The notes under the pieces: model-generated
What the model was told of the DNA's origin: nothing
Databases searched by the model: none
The model's input: the letters and a program-made list of their open reading frames with translations, nothing else
Shown: positions 16,257-22,168 of the stretch, in pieces
How positions within the stretch are numbered: the stretch's first letter is position 1
How the letters are laid out: every line of letters starts with the position of its first letter
Virus record (IMG/VR): IMGVR_UViG_3300032271_000462
Coordinates: 1 to 22,452 of that record
DNA from: a virus
Direction: 5' to 3' (one strand)
Length of the DNA: 22,452 nt
Translations under genes and position numbers: made by a program

Positions 16257-17105
16257 CTACCCTACTTTTTGCGTGACTTTGCCACCGCGCGAGAGCCACT
16301 TGTCGAGGATGACTTTGAAGTCTTGGGGGAGACCTTCCGCAAGGGGGAGGTTGCGGGCTTTGAGGTCGGCTTGCGCGTTCGCGGTGCTCCAGAGGAACTT
16401 GGTGCCTTCTCGGTAGGAGAGGATGACGTCGGAGAACATAGGGGGGATCTTGGGGGCCAAGGCTCGCCCAAGCGTTGAGACAGTAATCTTGACTCCACCA
16501 AAGACCTGATCAACTTCTCTTTCAACATGAGCTGTGAGGATGAAGTGGCATCGGCATCCGTCTGTGAGCTGTCGGATAAGCTTTTCGATTTGGTCTTGAG
16601 CGATGCCCCAGTCGGCTTGCGACTTAACCGGTTTACCTCCGACCACGAGAGAAAGTGCGATTGGGTTGATTCCGGTAAGCGAATCAATAACGAGGCATCT
16701 ATCTGGGCCCCAGGAATCAACTGCTCCAAACTTTTGGCCAGTACGGTCATCTGGGAAGTCAGCGAGGGCTCTAAGGAGGCCCACAAACTGGTTGTGTTTT
16801 GCACGGTTAGGATCCTGCATCTTGTGTAACGATTCTTGGGTCATCACGTTGATTGAGTTTGCTGACTCGGCTAGTGTTGTGAATGACCCAGCTGGGCGGG
16901 GAAGAACGTGCCAGTGCACATTTGGTGGTACTGGTTTGCCTTTGTCCGTCCAAAAACCTAGGAGTGTTTCCACCCCTGACTCAGTAAACAAGCAAAACAC
17001 TTCTACACCTGCGTCTGCCATAGTACCGATGCAGTGTGTTTTGCCTGTGCCAGTCGTCCCTTCGATCAGGACGTTTACTCCTGGCAATAACGAATTGTCT
17101 GTCAT
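16257..17105 (-). CDS. Sak4-like RecA-fold ATPase (recombinase)
   Basis: 282 residues. A canonical Walker A, GTTGTGKT (16-23), lies at the very N-terminus after a hydrophobic strand, and a Walker B strand CLVIDSL (137-143, Asp141). Downstream, QLTDGCRCHFILTAHVEREVD fits the next RecA-fold strand (sensor-like His), and the C-terminus is a short helical tail. A single RecA-core domain with a P-loop so near the N-terminus is typical of phage Sak4-type single-strand annealing or recombination ATPases. Its neighbours, a PD-(D/E)XK nuclease upstream and a possible SSB downstream, support recombination-dependent replication or repair. The ATG overlaps the upstream stop (ATGA). A generic phage ATPase of the same fold is the alternative. 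Confidence 0.87.
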   Translation of the reverse strand: MTDNSLLPGVNVLIEGTTGTGKTHCIGTMADAGVEVFCLFTESGVETLLGFWTDKGKPVPPNVHWHVLPRPAGSFTTLAESANSINVMTQESLHKMQDPNRAKHNQFVGLLRALADFPDDRTGQKFGAVDSWGPDRCLVIDSLTGINPIALSLVVGGKPVKSQADWGIAQDQIEKLIRQLTDGCRCHFILTAHVEREVDQVFGGVKITVSTLGRALAPKIPPMFSDVILSYREGTKFLWSTANAQADLKARNLPLAEGLPQDFKVILDKWLSRGGKVTQKVG

Positions 17106-17440
17106 ATGTTGTATGCCTTGATGTGGAGTTCGAATTCCCTCTGTAGTAACTCAAGAGGGAGCTTGTCGAGTAAAGACTCATCAATCACCCCGTAACCCTC
17201 CTCGACTAAAAGGGATCCGGGGACTGGGTGCCAGTAGTCTGTGGCACCACAATCCTTACAAAACTGTCCTTGCGGCCAGCAAAGTGTATCGTCAACAAAC
17301 TTAAGCCATGCCCAGGTCTGGCGGCATTTAGGACAAACAAGCATATGGCTACGGGCGATATGAGTCTGACCACCAAAAGAATGCTCGCGATGGACGTAGT
17401 GGCTTTTGCCGTTGAAACACACTTCTTGCGTTCGAATCAC
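17102..17440 (-). CDS. Zinc-ribbon protein in recombination operon
   Basis: 112 residues from the GTG at 17440. This start makes a GTGA overlap with the nuclease stop and has GGAG 8 bases upstream. A longer reading from a TTG at 17503 would overlap the nuclease by 67 bp with no ribosome binding site, so I prefer the GTG. Two CxxC knuckles (CPKC at 36-39 and CKDC at 61-64) form a probable zinc ribbon; the N-terminal part has several His (HYVHREH). The last third is acidic and helical. It overlaps the Sak4-like gene by 4 bp. Position between nuclease and recombinase suggests a DNA-binding or protein-adaptor role, by inference. Confidence 0.75.
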   Translation of the reverse strand: MIRTQEVCFNGKSHYVHREHSFGGQTHIARSHMLVCPKCRQTWAWLKFVDDTLCWPQGQFCKDCGATDYWHPVPGSLLVEEGYGVIDESLLDKLPLELLQREFELHIKAYNI

Positions 17441-18339
17441 AGCTTTGTCTCCGTGCGGGTCAAAGGATCCCAACGCTTGCGCTCGAAGTAAGTCTCTAAC
17501 CAAGGTTGCTCGTCTTGGCTGGAACAGGCACTGCGGAATCCACAGCCACCAAAGTCACCACAGGCGTGGTCAAGGTTGTGACGGAACTTGTCGTTTTTCC
17601 AGTCTTGGATGATCGCTTCGACCCAGCCACAGAGCTGATCGAACCACCTTTCGACTTGCCACTCCGGGCGGTACGAGATGGCTTCTTGGGTGTCGTACTT
17701 AGTTTTAAGGATAGACACTCCTCTAACAATGACGCCATCGACTTTGATTCCGAACTGTTTACAACCCCAAGAATAGCCACTAAACTGGCTGCGGAGATCC
17801 CACTGACGAGACCAGGACGCTCCAAGTGACGTAGTTGTTTTTTCGTCGCAGATAAAGACTCCGCCAGCATAGTTGAGTATCGCATCCATTCTTCCGCAGT
17901 AAAGGATCGGATCGCCCGTCTCTGGATGGGAGATAGGCAGAGGATGAACGAAGTTAAACTCAATGCCTCGCTTGCCATTGGGCATAACGATAGGGAAGGC
18001 ATCATCGTGCGATAGCGGGTAGCGTTCAAAGTAATACTCCAATGCACCTGCAGTGCGTTCGGCTGACTTAGGGGAGTCGGCGGGACACTCGAAATCTCCG
18101 TAGTAACGGAGCAGGGTAACAAGACCCTGGGACACAGCACTCTCAGCGTCTTGGTTGTCGACGTAGAACGCTGTACGAGCCGCCTCGATGCCGGCAGCAA
18201 ATGCGCCACCTGCACGCAGGTGAACCGACGGGTCTTTCGATCGCCAGCAAGCAAGCGTGGTCTTGTAGAATAACTGGGGACATTGCTTATACGAAGCAAT
18301 TGAACTTGAATCAAGAACACTTGGGAAAGGGTATCTCAT
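17437..18339 (-). CDS. Cas4/RecB-like PD-(D/E)XK nuclease with probable Fe-S cluster
   Basis: 300 residues from the ATG at 18339, 4 bp after the upstream stop; a longer frame up to 18498 would swallow that gene and is not used. The nuclease core shows Asp152 (GRMDAIL), then Asp165-Glu166-Lys167 (FICDEKTTT), the PD-(D/E)XK motif, with Gln185 as a possible RecB-motif Gln. One Cys near the N-terminus (SYKQCPQLFY, Cys20) and three near the C-terminus (Cys260, Cys266, Cys272) give the 1+3 pattern of the 4Fe-4S cluster in Cas4 and AddB-type nucleases. It is probably a DNA exonuclease producing single-stranded ends for the Sak4-like protein. No CRISPR array or other cas gene is present, so Cas4-like does not mean a CRISPR function here. 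Confidence 0.88.
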   Translation of the reverse strand: MRYPFPSVLDSSSIASYKQCPQLFYKTTLACWRSKDPSVHLRAGGAFAAGIEAARTAFYVDNQDAESAVSQGLVTLLRYYGDFECPADSPKSAERTAGALEYYFERYPLSHDDAFPIVMPNGKRGIEFNFVHPLPISHPETGDPILYCGRMDAILNYAGGVFICDEKTTTSLGASWSRQWDLRSQFSGYSWGCKQFGIKVDGVIVRGVSILKTKYDTQEAISYRPEWQVERWFDQLCGWVEAIIQDWKNDKFRHNLDHACGDFGGCGFRSACSSQDEQPWLETYFERKRWDPLTRTETKL

Positions 18340-18343
18340 ATTA

Positions 18344-18526
18344 TTACTCAGTATCTTCTGGTTGACTATTCCAAATTTCCCAGTCCACCATAAGCTTGTC
18401 TTTGAAGAAACAAGCGCCGCAGAGTTCTGTCTCTGGTTGGGGATGGCCTTCGACAATGACGCAAGGCATTGTACCGCAGATGCGGCACTCTTGCTCAAAG
18501 TCGGGATGATATACCTTAAAGCGCAT
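18344..18526 (-). CDS. Small zinc-finger protein
   Basis: 60 residues from the ATG at 18526, which has a strong GGGGAG just upstream. A frame extending to 18553 has no such site. Cys14/Cys17 (CRIC), Cys22 and Cys36/Cys39 (CGAC) suggest a compact zinc-binding fold; the C-terminus is acidic (QPEDTE). It overlaps the upstream gene by 11 bp and is 4 bp before the nuclease. No family recognised. Confidence 0.7.
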   Translation of the reverse strand: MRFKVYHPDFEQECRICGTMPCVIVEGHPQPETELCGACFFKDKLMVDWEIWNSQPEDTE

Positions 18527-18734
18527 CGAGCTCCCCAAGCAAGTCATCGGCACTCTTTGCAGGGCCTTTGGCTTTTGCGCGGGAAGCGGGCTTGTCGGCG
18601 GCTGCAGTTCGCCGTGCGCCGCGAAGCATCATAATTGCTTGCTTCATTTCGCCGGGAGTAAGCGTGCCGTCGTTTGCTTTGGTTCGCCATATAGCAAACT
18701 GAGACATGGCCTCGGGGGATAACAGATTAGACAT
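18516..18734 (-). CDS. Small conserved phage protein with basic linker
   Basis: 72 residues: an N-terminal helical part (MSQFAIWRTKANDGTLTPGE, MKQAIMMLRGARRTAA), a Lys/Ala/Arg-rich flexible linker (about 46-58), and an acidic amphipathic C-terminal helix (ADDLLGELDAL) that could bind a partner. I recognise the helix plus KQAIMMLRGAR pattern from conserved phage hypotheticals, but know no function. It overlaps both neighbours by 8-11 bp within the early/middle operon. Confidence 0.72.
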   Translation of the reverse strand: MSNLLSPEAMSQFAIWRTKANDGTLTPGEMKQAIMMLRGARRTAAADKPASRAKAKGPAKSADDLLGELDAL

Positions 18735-18912
18735 TAGGGGTCTCCAGGTTGTTTAGGTAATCACGGAGCAACTGGACGATCAAGTTTTGGTATGCTCCTT
18801 TTGGTACACGACCTTCGATTTCAGAGTACAAGTGAAGAGAAACCTTCGTCCACACATCTTCAGGGATGGTGGTGTGAAGGCTCACAGGTCTAATGATATT
18901 TGCTCTTCGCAC
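18727..18912 (-). CDS. Small protein, possible ribbon-helix-helix type
   Basis: 61 residues with a GTG start at 18912, preceded by GAGGAG at ideal spacing. An alternative GTG at 18885 would make a GTGA overlap but has no Shine-Dalgarno match. The VSLHTTIPEDVWTKV strand-then-helix opening and a second helix (GAYQNLIVQLLRDYL) resemble ribbon-helix-helix DNA-binding proteins, though this is a weak, fold-level guess. The coding region overlaps the upstream gene by 31 bp, a fairly long overlap for this block. Confidence 0.68.
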   Translation of the reverse strand: MRRANIIRPVSLHTTIPEDVWTKVSLHLYSEIEGRVPKGAYQNLIVQLLRDYLNNLETPNV

Positions 18913-19109
18913 TTAAACATCTCCTCATCAATAAGTTTGCGCCACTGCTCAATTGTCTTGCCGTCGCGATTCTTGAAGTACCAACGGAATCGGTCAGCGT
19001 CAAAGTTAATTTTAACTTCTGGCTTTTTGGGAACCCTCGGCGGCTTTGACACCGCCGGGGTCTTCCACGACTGCTCGAGCAACTGATCGAGGTCGCGGAA
19101 CTTACTCAT
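18882..19109 (-). CDS. Small hypothetical protein
   Basis: 75 residues, not recognised. A helical N-terminus (FRDLDQLLEQSW) leads into a Pro/Lys-rich linker (PPRVPKKPEVK) and then an aromatic/charged segment (FDADRFRWYFKNRDGKTIEQW) with an acidic C-terminal helix. The start overlaps the upstream stop by 4 bp (ATGA). Its 3' end carries the ribosome binding site of the next gene. It is likely translationally coupled to its neighbours. Confidence 0.68.
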   Translation of the reverse strand: MSKFRDLDQLLEQSWKTPAVSKPPRVPKKPEVKINFDADRFRWYFKNRDGKTIEQWRKLIDEEMFKCEEQISLDL

Positions 19110-19426
19110 GGCGAAGGCAACGCCCGGAGCTGCTGAAGCTGCTCTTCAACTTCCTGCAGCTCGCCAGAGTACTTATCAACGAGCTCGGCCTTGCGAGCCT
19201 CGAGTGCGCTGATCTCCAAGGCCACACGATCGTCGTGCGGAACCTTGGGAAGCTTGACCTCAATAACCTCAGAAACACGAGCGAAGCGCGTGCTGTCCAT
19301 CTCCATCTCAAGCACCTCCTTGACAGCGAGGTACTTGTACAAAACGCTGCGATACACAGCAATCTTGTAAGTGAAGTGGGAATCGGCGTGCTCGGGACGG
19401 AAGCCCGAGATGTCTACAGTTTCCAT
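19106..19426 (-). CDS. Coiled-coil hypothetical protein, first gene after consensus promoter
   Basis: 106 residues from the ATG at 19426, which has AAGGAG 6 bases upstream; a longer frame to 19498 would start upstream of the promoter -10 element and is rejected. The N-terminal half is mixed (METVDISGFRPEHADSHFTY, KIAVYRSVLYKYLAVKEVLE). The C-terminal half (about 66-105) is a Glu/Leu/Lys-rich helix (LEISALEARKAELVDKY, ELQEVEEQLQQL) with coiled-coil heptads. No family recognised. As the first gene of the transcription unit that leads into the recombination genes, it could be a regulatory or assembly factor, but that is only positional. Confidence 0.75.
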   Translation of the reverse strand: METVDISGFRPEHADSHFTYKIAVYRSVLYKYLAVKEVLEMEMDSTRFARVSEVIEVKLPKVPHDDRVALEISALEARKAELVDKYSGELQEVEEQLQQLRALPSP

Positions 19427-19443
19427 CGAAGTCTCCTTAACTG

Positions 19444-19459
19444 CATAGCGGTTGCTATG
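19444..19459 (-). promoter_or_regulatory. 5'-leader hairpin between promoter and first gene
   Basis: Perfect 6-bp inverted repeat CATAGC/GCTATG with a 4-base loop, placed at or just after the predicted transcription start and 4 bp before the TTAAGGAG ribosome binding site. A GGA trinucleotide lies just before the stem (19460-19462) and another in the Shine-Dalgarno (19434-19436), the type of spacing a CsrA dimer can bridge. It could stabilise the 5' end or modulate translation; the CsrA link is a hypothesis. Confidence 0.5.
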
Positions 19460-19466
19460 TCCGCAT

Positions 19467-19495
19467 ATCATACGCGGTATGTGGACATATGTCAA
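19467..19495 (-). promoter_or_regulatory. Consensus sigma70-like promoter
   Basis: On the minus strand a perfect -35 TTGACA (19490-19495) and a -10 TATGAT (19467-19472, 5 of 6) are separated by 17 bp, so this is the strongest promoter-like sequence I found in the window. A 10-bp palindrome GACATATGTC (19484-19493) overlaps the -35, and CATAC/GTATG arms sit across the spacer, both candidate operators. Transcription would start near 19460 and run into the 106-residue gene and the recombination cluster. Confidence 0.85.
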
Positions 19496-19553
19496 CAAAG
19501 ATTATTAACAGCGTAACAACAAGTAACCATACAACAAGATAAAGAAGACTACT

Positions 19554-19724
19554 CTAATAATTATCATTGTCTGATTTCCCGATTATCTCGTTGCGAACGA
19601 TTATTACATCATCAGGTGCTTCAATGCCAAGCTTAACTTGGTTCCCGTTGATTTCCCTGACATACACCGTGATGTCGTCGCCTATAGCAATCCATTGCCC
19701 AGGCTTTCGCGTTAACACAAGCAT
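19554..19724 (-). CDS. csrA: CsrA-family RNA-binding translational regulator
   Basis: 56 residues. The sequence follows CsrA/RsmA from end to end: MLVLTRKPGQ at the start, IGDDITV at 14-20, NGNQVKLGIEAP at 27-38 and Arg44 in the position of the key RNA-contacting Arg of E. coli CsrA (which has HREE; here VRNE). CsrA works as a dimer that binds GGA-containing hairpins near ribosome binding sites to repress or stabilise mRNAs. The length is nearly that of host proteins (about 61), with a short polar tail (SDNDNY). AAGGAG lies 9 bases before the ATG, which overlaps the upstream stop (TAATG). A phage copy could redirect host metabolism or time phage translation; that role is inference, the family identity is firm. 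Confidence 0.95.
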   Translation of the reverse strand: MLVLTRKPGQWIAIGDDITVYVREINGNQVKLGIEAPDDVIIVRNEIIGKSDNDNY

Positions 19725-20071
19725 TACTTCGTACTCCTTCGCGACGCCGAGAAGTAACCTTGGCGGTATGCCATCCAGATTTCTAACTCGAGTTCCTGCG
19801 AGATCACGCGATCTGGCTTCAAGAACTTCCAGGCTTTCTTGTACTTTGTGACGGCTTTATCTGCGAACCGCTGGGCTTCTTCATCGAGCTCGTCCTGCTC
19901 TTCTTCAGTCGTTTCCTTCATGTTCTCGCTGTCGCAGTACGGGCAGGTTTCAGCTGCGTCTGATTCCATATCTACCCACATCGAGCCGTATGGCACCTTG
20001 GTGTGGTCTACATAGACCCGCGGCTCCGTGAAGGTTTCTTCGCAATCCAAGCACAAAAGTATACTTTCCAT
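19724..20071 (-). CDS. Zinc-ribbon protein upstream of csrA
   Basis: 115 residues. Cys7/Cys10 (CLDC) and Cys43/Cys46 (CPYC) form a likely zinc ribbon at the N-terminus, followed by a very acidic helix (about 50-68, with runs of Glu/Asp) and a basic helical C-terminus (KAVTKYKKAWKFLKPDR, ASRRSTK). The split into an acidic and a basic half suggests protein or nucleic-acid contacts. No known family was recognised beyond the ribbon. It overlaps the csrA start by 1 bp (TAATG), so the two are probably translationally coupled. Confidence 0.75.
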   Translation of the reverse strand: MESILLCLDCEETFTEPRVYVDHTKVPYGSMWVDMESDAAETCPYCDSENMKETTEEEQDELDEEAQRFADKAVTKYKKAWKFLKPDRVISQELELEIWMAYRQGYFSASRRSTK

Positions 20072-20073
20072 AT

Positions 20074-20415
20074 TTACTTCCTCATTTGACGTTTGACTAC
20101 TTCTTCCAACTCAACAACTTTATCTTTCTCTTGCTTCAGGTATCGGATAAGTTTATCGCGATCCATCCGCAGCCTTTCAATGTCTCTATAGGCAACAGCG
20201 AGTGCTTCGCGCAGTCGCATTAAGTCTCCCATTGCCCTGATTTCTTGTTTGATTTCTTCTACCCAAGCAGGTTGCGCCAAGATGGGGTCTTCCGATTTTA
20301 TCAGATCCTGCATCTGGCCTTGTTTTGCACCTTGTGTGCTGCGGGTAAACAGCTTTCCCACTTCACCTCCGTATTTAGCTAGCAAAAAAGGGAAGTCAAT
20401 GTGATTAGGGCACAT
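20074..20415 (-). CDS. Coiled-coil hypothetical protein
   Basis: 113 residues from the ATG at 20415; a TTG codon immediately before it is also open but less likely. The N-terminal part (MCPNHIDFPFLLAKYGGEVGKLF) may be globular. From about residue 50 a continuous charged helix runs to the end (EEIKQEIRAMGDLMRLREAL, DIERLRMDRDKLIRYLKQ, KVVELEEVVKRQ), with heptad spacing of Leu/Val/Ile, so a dimeric coiled coil is expected. The upstream Shine-Dalgarno is an A/G-rich AAGGGA. No family recognised. It follows a 109-bp gap that may hold an RNA structure. Confidence 0.72.
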   Translation of the reverse strand: MCPNHIDFPFLLAKYGGEVGKLFTRSTQGAKQGQMQDLIKSEDPILAQPAWVEEIKQEIRAMGDLMRLREALAVAYRDIERLRMDRDKLIRYLKQEKDKVVELEEVVKRQMRK

Positions 20416-20524
20416 CAACTTCCCTTCCGCCTATCTCTGGAGACTAAACCTAGATAGACTCGTCGACTATGCGAAGCCGCGCATTTTGGGGCTATCCGTC
20501 TTACGCTCGCATAACCGCCTAACC
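20416..20524 (-). other. Intergenic gap with long inverted repeat
   Basis: This 109-bp gap on the minus strand has TATGCGA (20507-20513) and TCGCATA (20465-20471) arms, extendable by GC/GC with a one-base bulge, enclosing about 35 bases. No U-tract follows, so it is not a standard intrinsic terminator. No convincing promoter or ORF longer than a few codons was seen. It may be an mRNA processing or stability element between two genes of the leftward block. Confidence 0.4.
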
Positions 20525-21073
20525 TTAGCCGAGGCCAGCCAAAAGCTCGTCGGTGTTGACCTTCGAACCCTTCGCAACCTTCTCGGCTTCCAGACGCTCA
20601 ACAATGGGCTTGAGCTTCGAGCTGTTACGCAGAGCCATCTTCTCGGCCTGGCTCTTACCCGACAGGAACTCCTTGACCTGATCCGCATTGCGGCCAGAGA
20701 ACTCCATGAGAGCGCGCAACAGGATCGAGGTACCGGCAGCACCCGAACCACCCTCGCGCTTGACCGACCACTCGCCGCGATGCAAGCGAGCAATCAAATC
20801 GTCGATTGCCAAGACCATATCATCCGGGTCTTCCACGCCGGCAGTCTCGTCGCCAAGCTTCTGCTCAGCACCGTGACCCGCGAAGCGCAGGAGGAGGTCG
20901 TGCGGGATCGGGAAGGTGCGCGTCTCACCATTGCGGAAGTCCAACCGCACCGAGACATGATTGCCTTCGATGTGGGTCTCCTTCAGCATCTTCCGCTTGC
21001 CGACGAACTCAACGTGACGCCCATCAGTCATGTGGACGACATCAGACTTCGCGGCATTTCCATTATCAGACAT
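20525..21073 (-). CDS. Conserved phage protein of unknown function
   Basis: 182 residues from the ATG at 21073 (GGAG 6 bases upstream); an upstream TTG overlaps the Shine-Dalgarno and is rejected. The protein opens with VVHMTDGRHVEFVGKRKMLK, continues with VRLDFRNGETRTFPIPHDLL and RFAGHGAEQKLGDE, has an acidic VEDPDDMVLAIDDLIARL helix, and ends with GTSILLRALMEFSGRNADQV and KPIVERLEAEKVAKG. I recognise this as a widespread family in proteobacterial phages and prophages, but its function is unknown to me. It is the first gene behind a good promoter, so it is probably made early and abundantly. A strand/helix-rich fold without catalytic motifs suggests a DNA- or protein-binding role. Confidence 0.82.
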   Translation of the reverse strand: MSDNGNAAKSDVVHMTDGRHVEFVGKRKMLKETHIEGNHVSVRLDFRNGETRTFPIPHDLLLRFAGHGAEQKLGDETAGVEDPDDMVLAIDDLIARLHRGEWSVKREGGSGAAGTSILLRALMEFSGRNADQVKEFLSGKSQAEKMALRNSSKLKPIVERLEAEKVAKGSKVNTDELLAGLG

Positions 21074-21139
21074 AGCTATCTCCAATCAATTAACTGGGGT
21101 CTTTTATTTACTGAGGCGACTTCCCGATTCCTCACGCGA

Positions 21140-21168
21140 ACTATGGCACAGAAAAACAAAAAAGTCAA
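21140..21168 (-). promoter_or_regulatory. Sigma70-like promoter for the 182-residue gene and csrA cluster
   Basis: On the minus strand TTGACT (21163-21168, 5 of 6) and CATAGT (21140-21145, 4 of 6) are 17 bp apart with a T-rich spacer (ACAAAAAAGT-like on the plus strand). The -35 directly abuts the TAA of the upstream gene. The expected start is near 21133, giving a leader of about 60 bases before the ATG at 21073. It would drive the 182-residue gene, the coiled-coil gene, the zinc-ribbon gene and csrA. Confidence 0.7.
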
Positions 21169-21600
21169 TTAAGTTTTTTGTAAGTATCGTGGCATAACTA
21201 GCGAATAGGGTCGAACTGGCTTGCCATCAGCAAAGCAATCCAGTCTCTCGGTGTATTCTCCCCAACTCCTTCCGAGCCAAGAAACAAAATCACTTTCCAA
21301 GTACGTAGCAACTTTATGTTGTTCGTGGTAAGGTGCGCCGTGCGAGTCTCCTGGCTCGCCGTCACCTTTCCAATTAAAGTCGAACGCATCAATCTGGGCG
21401 TCTGTGACTCCATCAAATTTGCACAGCGTTTTTTCGATCAGCTCGTGAAGCGCGATCGCGACGATTTCTCCGAGATCGCCGGTGTCTGATACCTTTATGT
21501 GCCAAGTGATGTTGCCGGCGGCATCTGTTTCTTCCCAGTAATCACCTACCGTATCATACCGTTGCTTATCGTGCGGTATGCTTTCAATGATAATCTTCAT
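21169..21600 (-). CDS. Conserved phage protein with HELIE motif
   Basis: 143 residues. A helix carrying HELIE (His52-Glu53 ... Glu56) precedes DAQIDAFD and a later GAPYHEQHKVATYLE segment with His92 and His95. The HExxE/HxxxH combination resembles a metal-binding or metalloprotease-like site. The overall pattern (IIIE.IPH..QRY.TVGD at the N-terminus, ALHELIE, EPGD...APYH) belongs to a conserved phage protein family that I recognise but for which I know no demonstrated activity. A bona fide zincin would have HExxH; the second His is Glu here, so proteolytic activity is doubtful. The start overlaps the stop of the HTH gene by 1 bp. Confidence 0.78.
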   Translation of the reverse strand: MKIIIESIPHDKQRYDTVGDYWEETDAAGNITWHIKVSDTGDLGEIVAIALHELIEKTLCKFDGVTDAQIDAFDFNWKGDGEPGDSHGAPYHEQHKVATYLESDFVSWLGRSWGEYTERLDCFADGKPVRPYSLVMPRYLQKT

Positions 21601-21956
21601 TAATGACTCTCCTGCAGTTTATCGAGTGCCTTATCAACTTCTATTTCTTTCTCAATTTCCTTCTTAAAGTTGTCTGCGAGTGTCAAGCCAGCAAGCGCAC
21701 GCACTCGTTCAGCTGATGCAAGGATCTCGGGAGTCAGTTCGACAACGGAGTCATCTCCGTCGGGAGACGGCTCAACCCAAGACCAGGTTTCACCTCGAGC
21801 CAGTCGCCTGATAGTTTCGACTGCAACTCCGTAAGCATCAGCAATCGACCGGGGTTTATAGCCCCGGCCGAGGTTGTACTTGATACGCGCAACTTCGCGC
21901 TCAGTCAATGTTGCGCCGCCCAGTCGTGAGCGGCCTCGCTTTTCATCGTCAAGCAT
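21600..21956 (-). CDS. Helix-turn-helix DNA-binding protein
   Basis: 118 residues from the ATG at 21956 (GAAGGAGAG upstream, TGATG overlap with the upstream stop). Residues about 17-57 (TLTEREVARIKYNLGRGYKP, then RSIADAYGVAVETIRRLARG) form a helix-turn-helix of the resolvase/sigma-like kind: two helices, a glycine turn and a recognition helix (VAVETIRRL). The C-terminal half is acidic and helical (ILASAERVRALAGLTLADNF, KEIEKEIEVDKALDKL), likely for dimerisation. As an early-block gene it is a candidate transcriptional regulator of phage promoters. A terminase small subunit with an N-terminal HTH is a less likely alternative, since no large subunit gene is nearby in this window. Confidence 0.75.
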   Translation of the reverse strand: MLDDEKRGRSRLGGATLTEREVARIKYNLGRGYKPRSIADAYGVAVETIRRLARGETWSWVEPSPDGDDSVVELTPEILASAERVRALAGLTLADNFKKEIEKEIEVDKALDKLQESH

Positions 21957-22168
21957 CAATCTCTCCTTCGGTCTTCAATGTGATCGAACAGGGCGTGGGC
22001 GGGATAGCCCTCCACACCCAAGAAGCTAATTGCTGCGAGCATCTGCGGCTTCGTCCAGCCCTTGTTACGATGAATCAGCAGACGCCGGACAATCTCAGGG
22101 TACTTGTCGCCCCAGTACTGATTGATCTGGCGCAGCGCCGTTTGACGCTTCTCGTATTCATCAGACAT
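21956..22168 (-). CDS. Small hypothetical protein
   Basis: 70 residues, not recognised. It is helical and charged (KRQTALRQINQYWGDKYPEI, VRRLLIHRNKGW) with a C-terminal LFDHIEDRRRD basic/acidic tail. It overlaps the upstream gene by 8 bp and the HTH gene by 1 bp, so it is part of a tightly coupled early set. Confidence 0.68.
   Translation of the reverse strand: MSDEYEKRQTALRQINQYWGDKYPEIVRRLLIHRNKGWTKPQMLAAISFLGVEGYPAHALFDHIEDRRRD

Noticed and set aside
17441-17503. TTG start at 17503 for the zinc-ribbon gene
   Set aside because: It needs a 67-bp overlap and has no Shine-Dalgarno; the GTG at 17440 has GGAG and a GTGA overlap.
17496-18320. A 274-residue minus-strand ORF in another frame over the nuclease gene
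   Set aside because: The overlapping frame holds the PD-(D/E)XK motif and Fe-S cysteines; this one is Ser/Thr/Arg-rich without recognisable features, typical of an out-of-frame shadow.
17437-18339. Cas4-like nuclease as evidence of a CRISPR system
   Set aside because: No repeat-spacer array and no other cas genes are present; Cas4/RecB-type nucleases are common in phage recombination modules.
18340-18498. N-terminal extension of the nuclease to 18498
   Set aside because: It would overlap most of the upstream zinc-finger gene; the ATG at 18339, 4 bp after that gene's stop, fits the packing, and the nuclease core starts right after it.
19427-19498. Upstream start at 19498 for the coiled-coil gene
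   Set aside because: It would begin upstream of the -35 element of the consensus promoter; the ATG at 19426 has AAGGAG.
20486-21172. A 228-residue plus-strand ORF opposite the 182-residue phage protein
   Set aside because: It lies antisense to a recognised conserved gene with a good ribosome binding site and promoter, and its own product looks like no known family.
21600-21956. HTH protein as terminase small subunit
   Set aside because: It lies in the early block with no large terminase subunit gene in the window; a regulator fits better, though it cannot be excluded.
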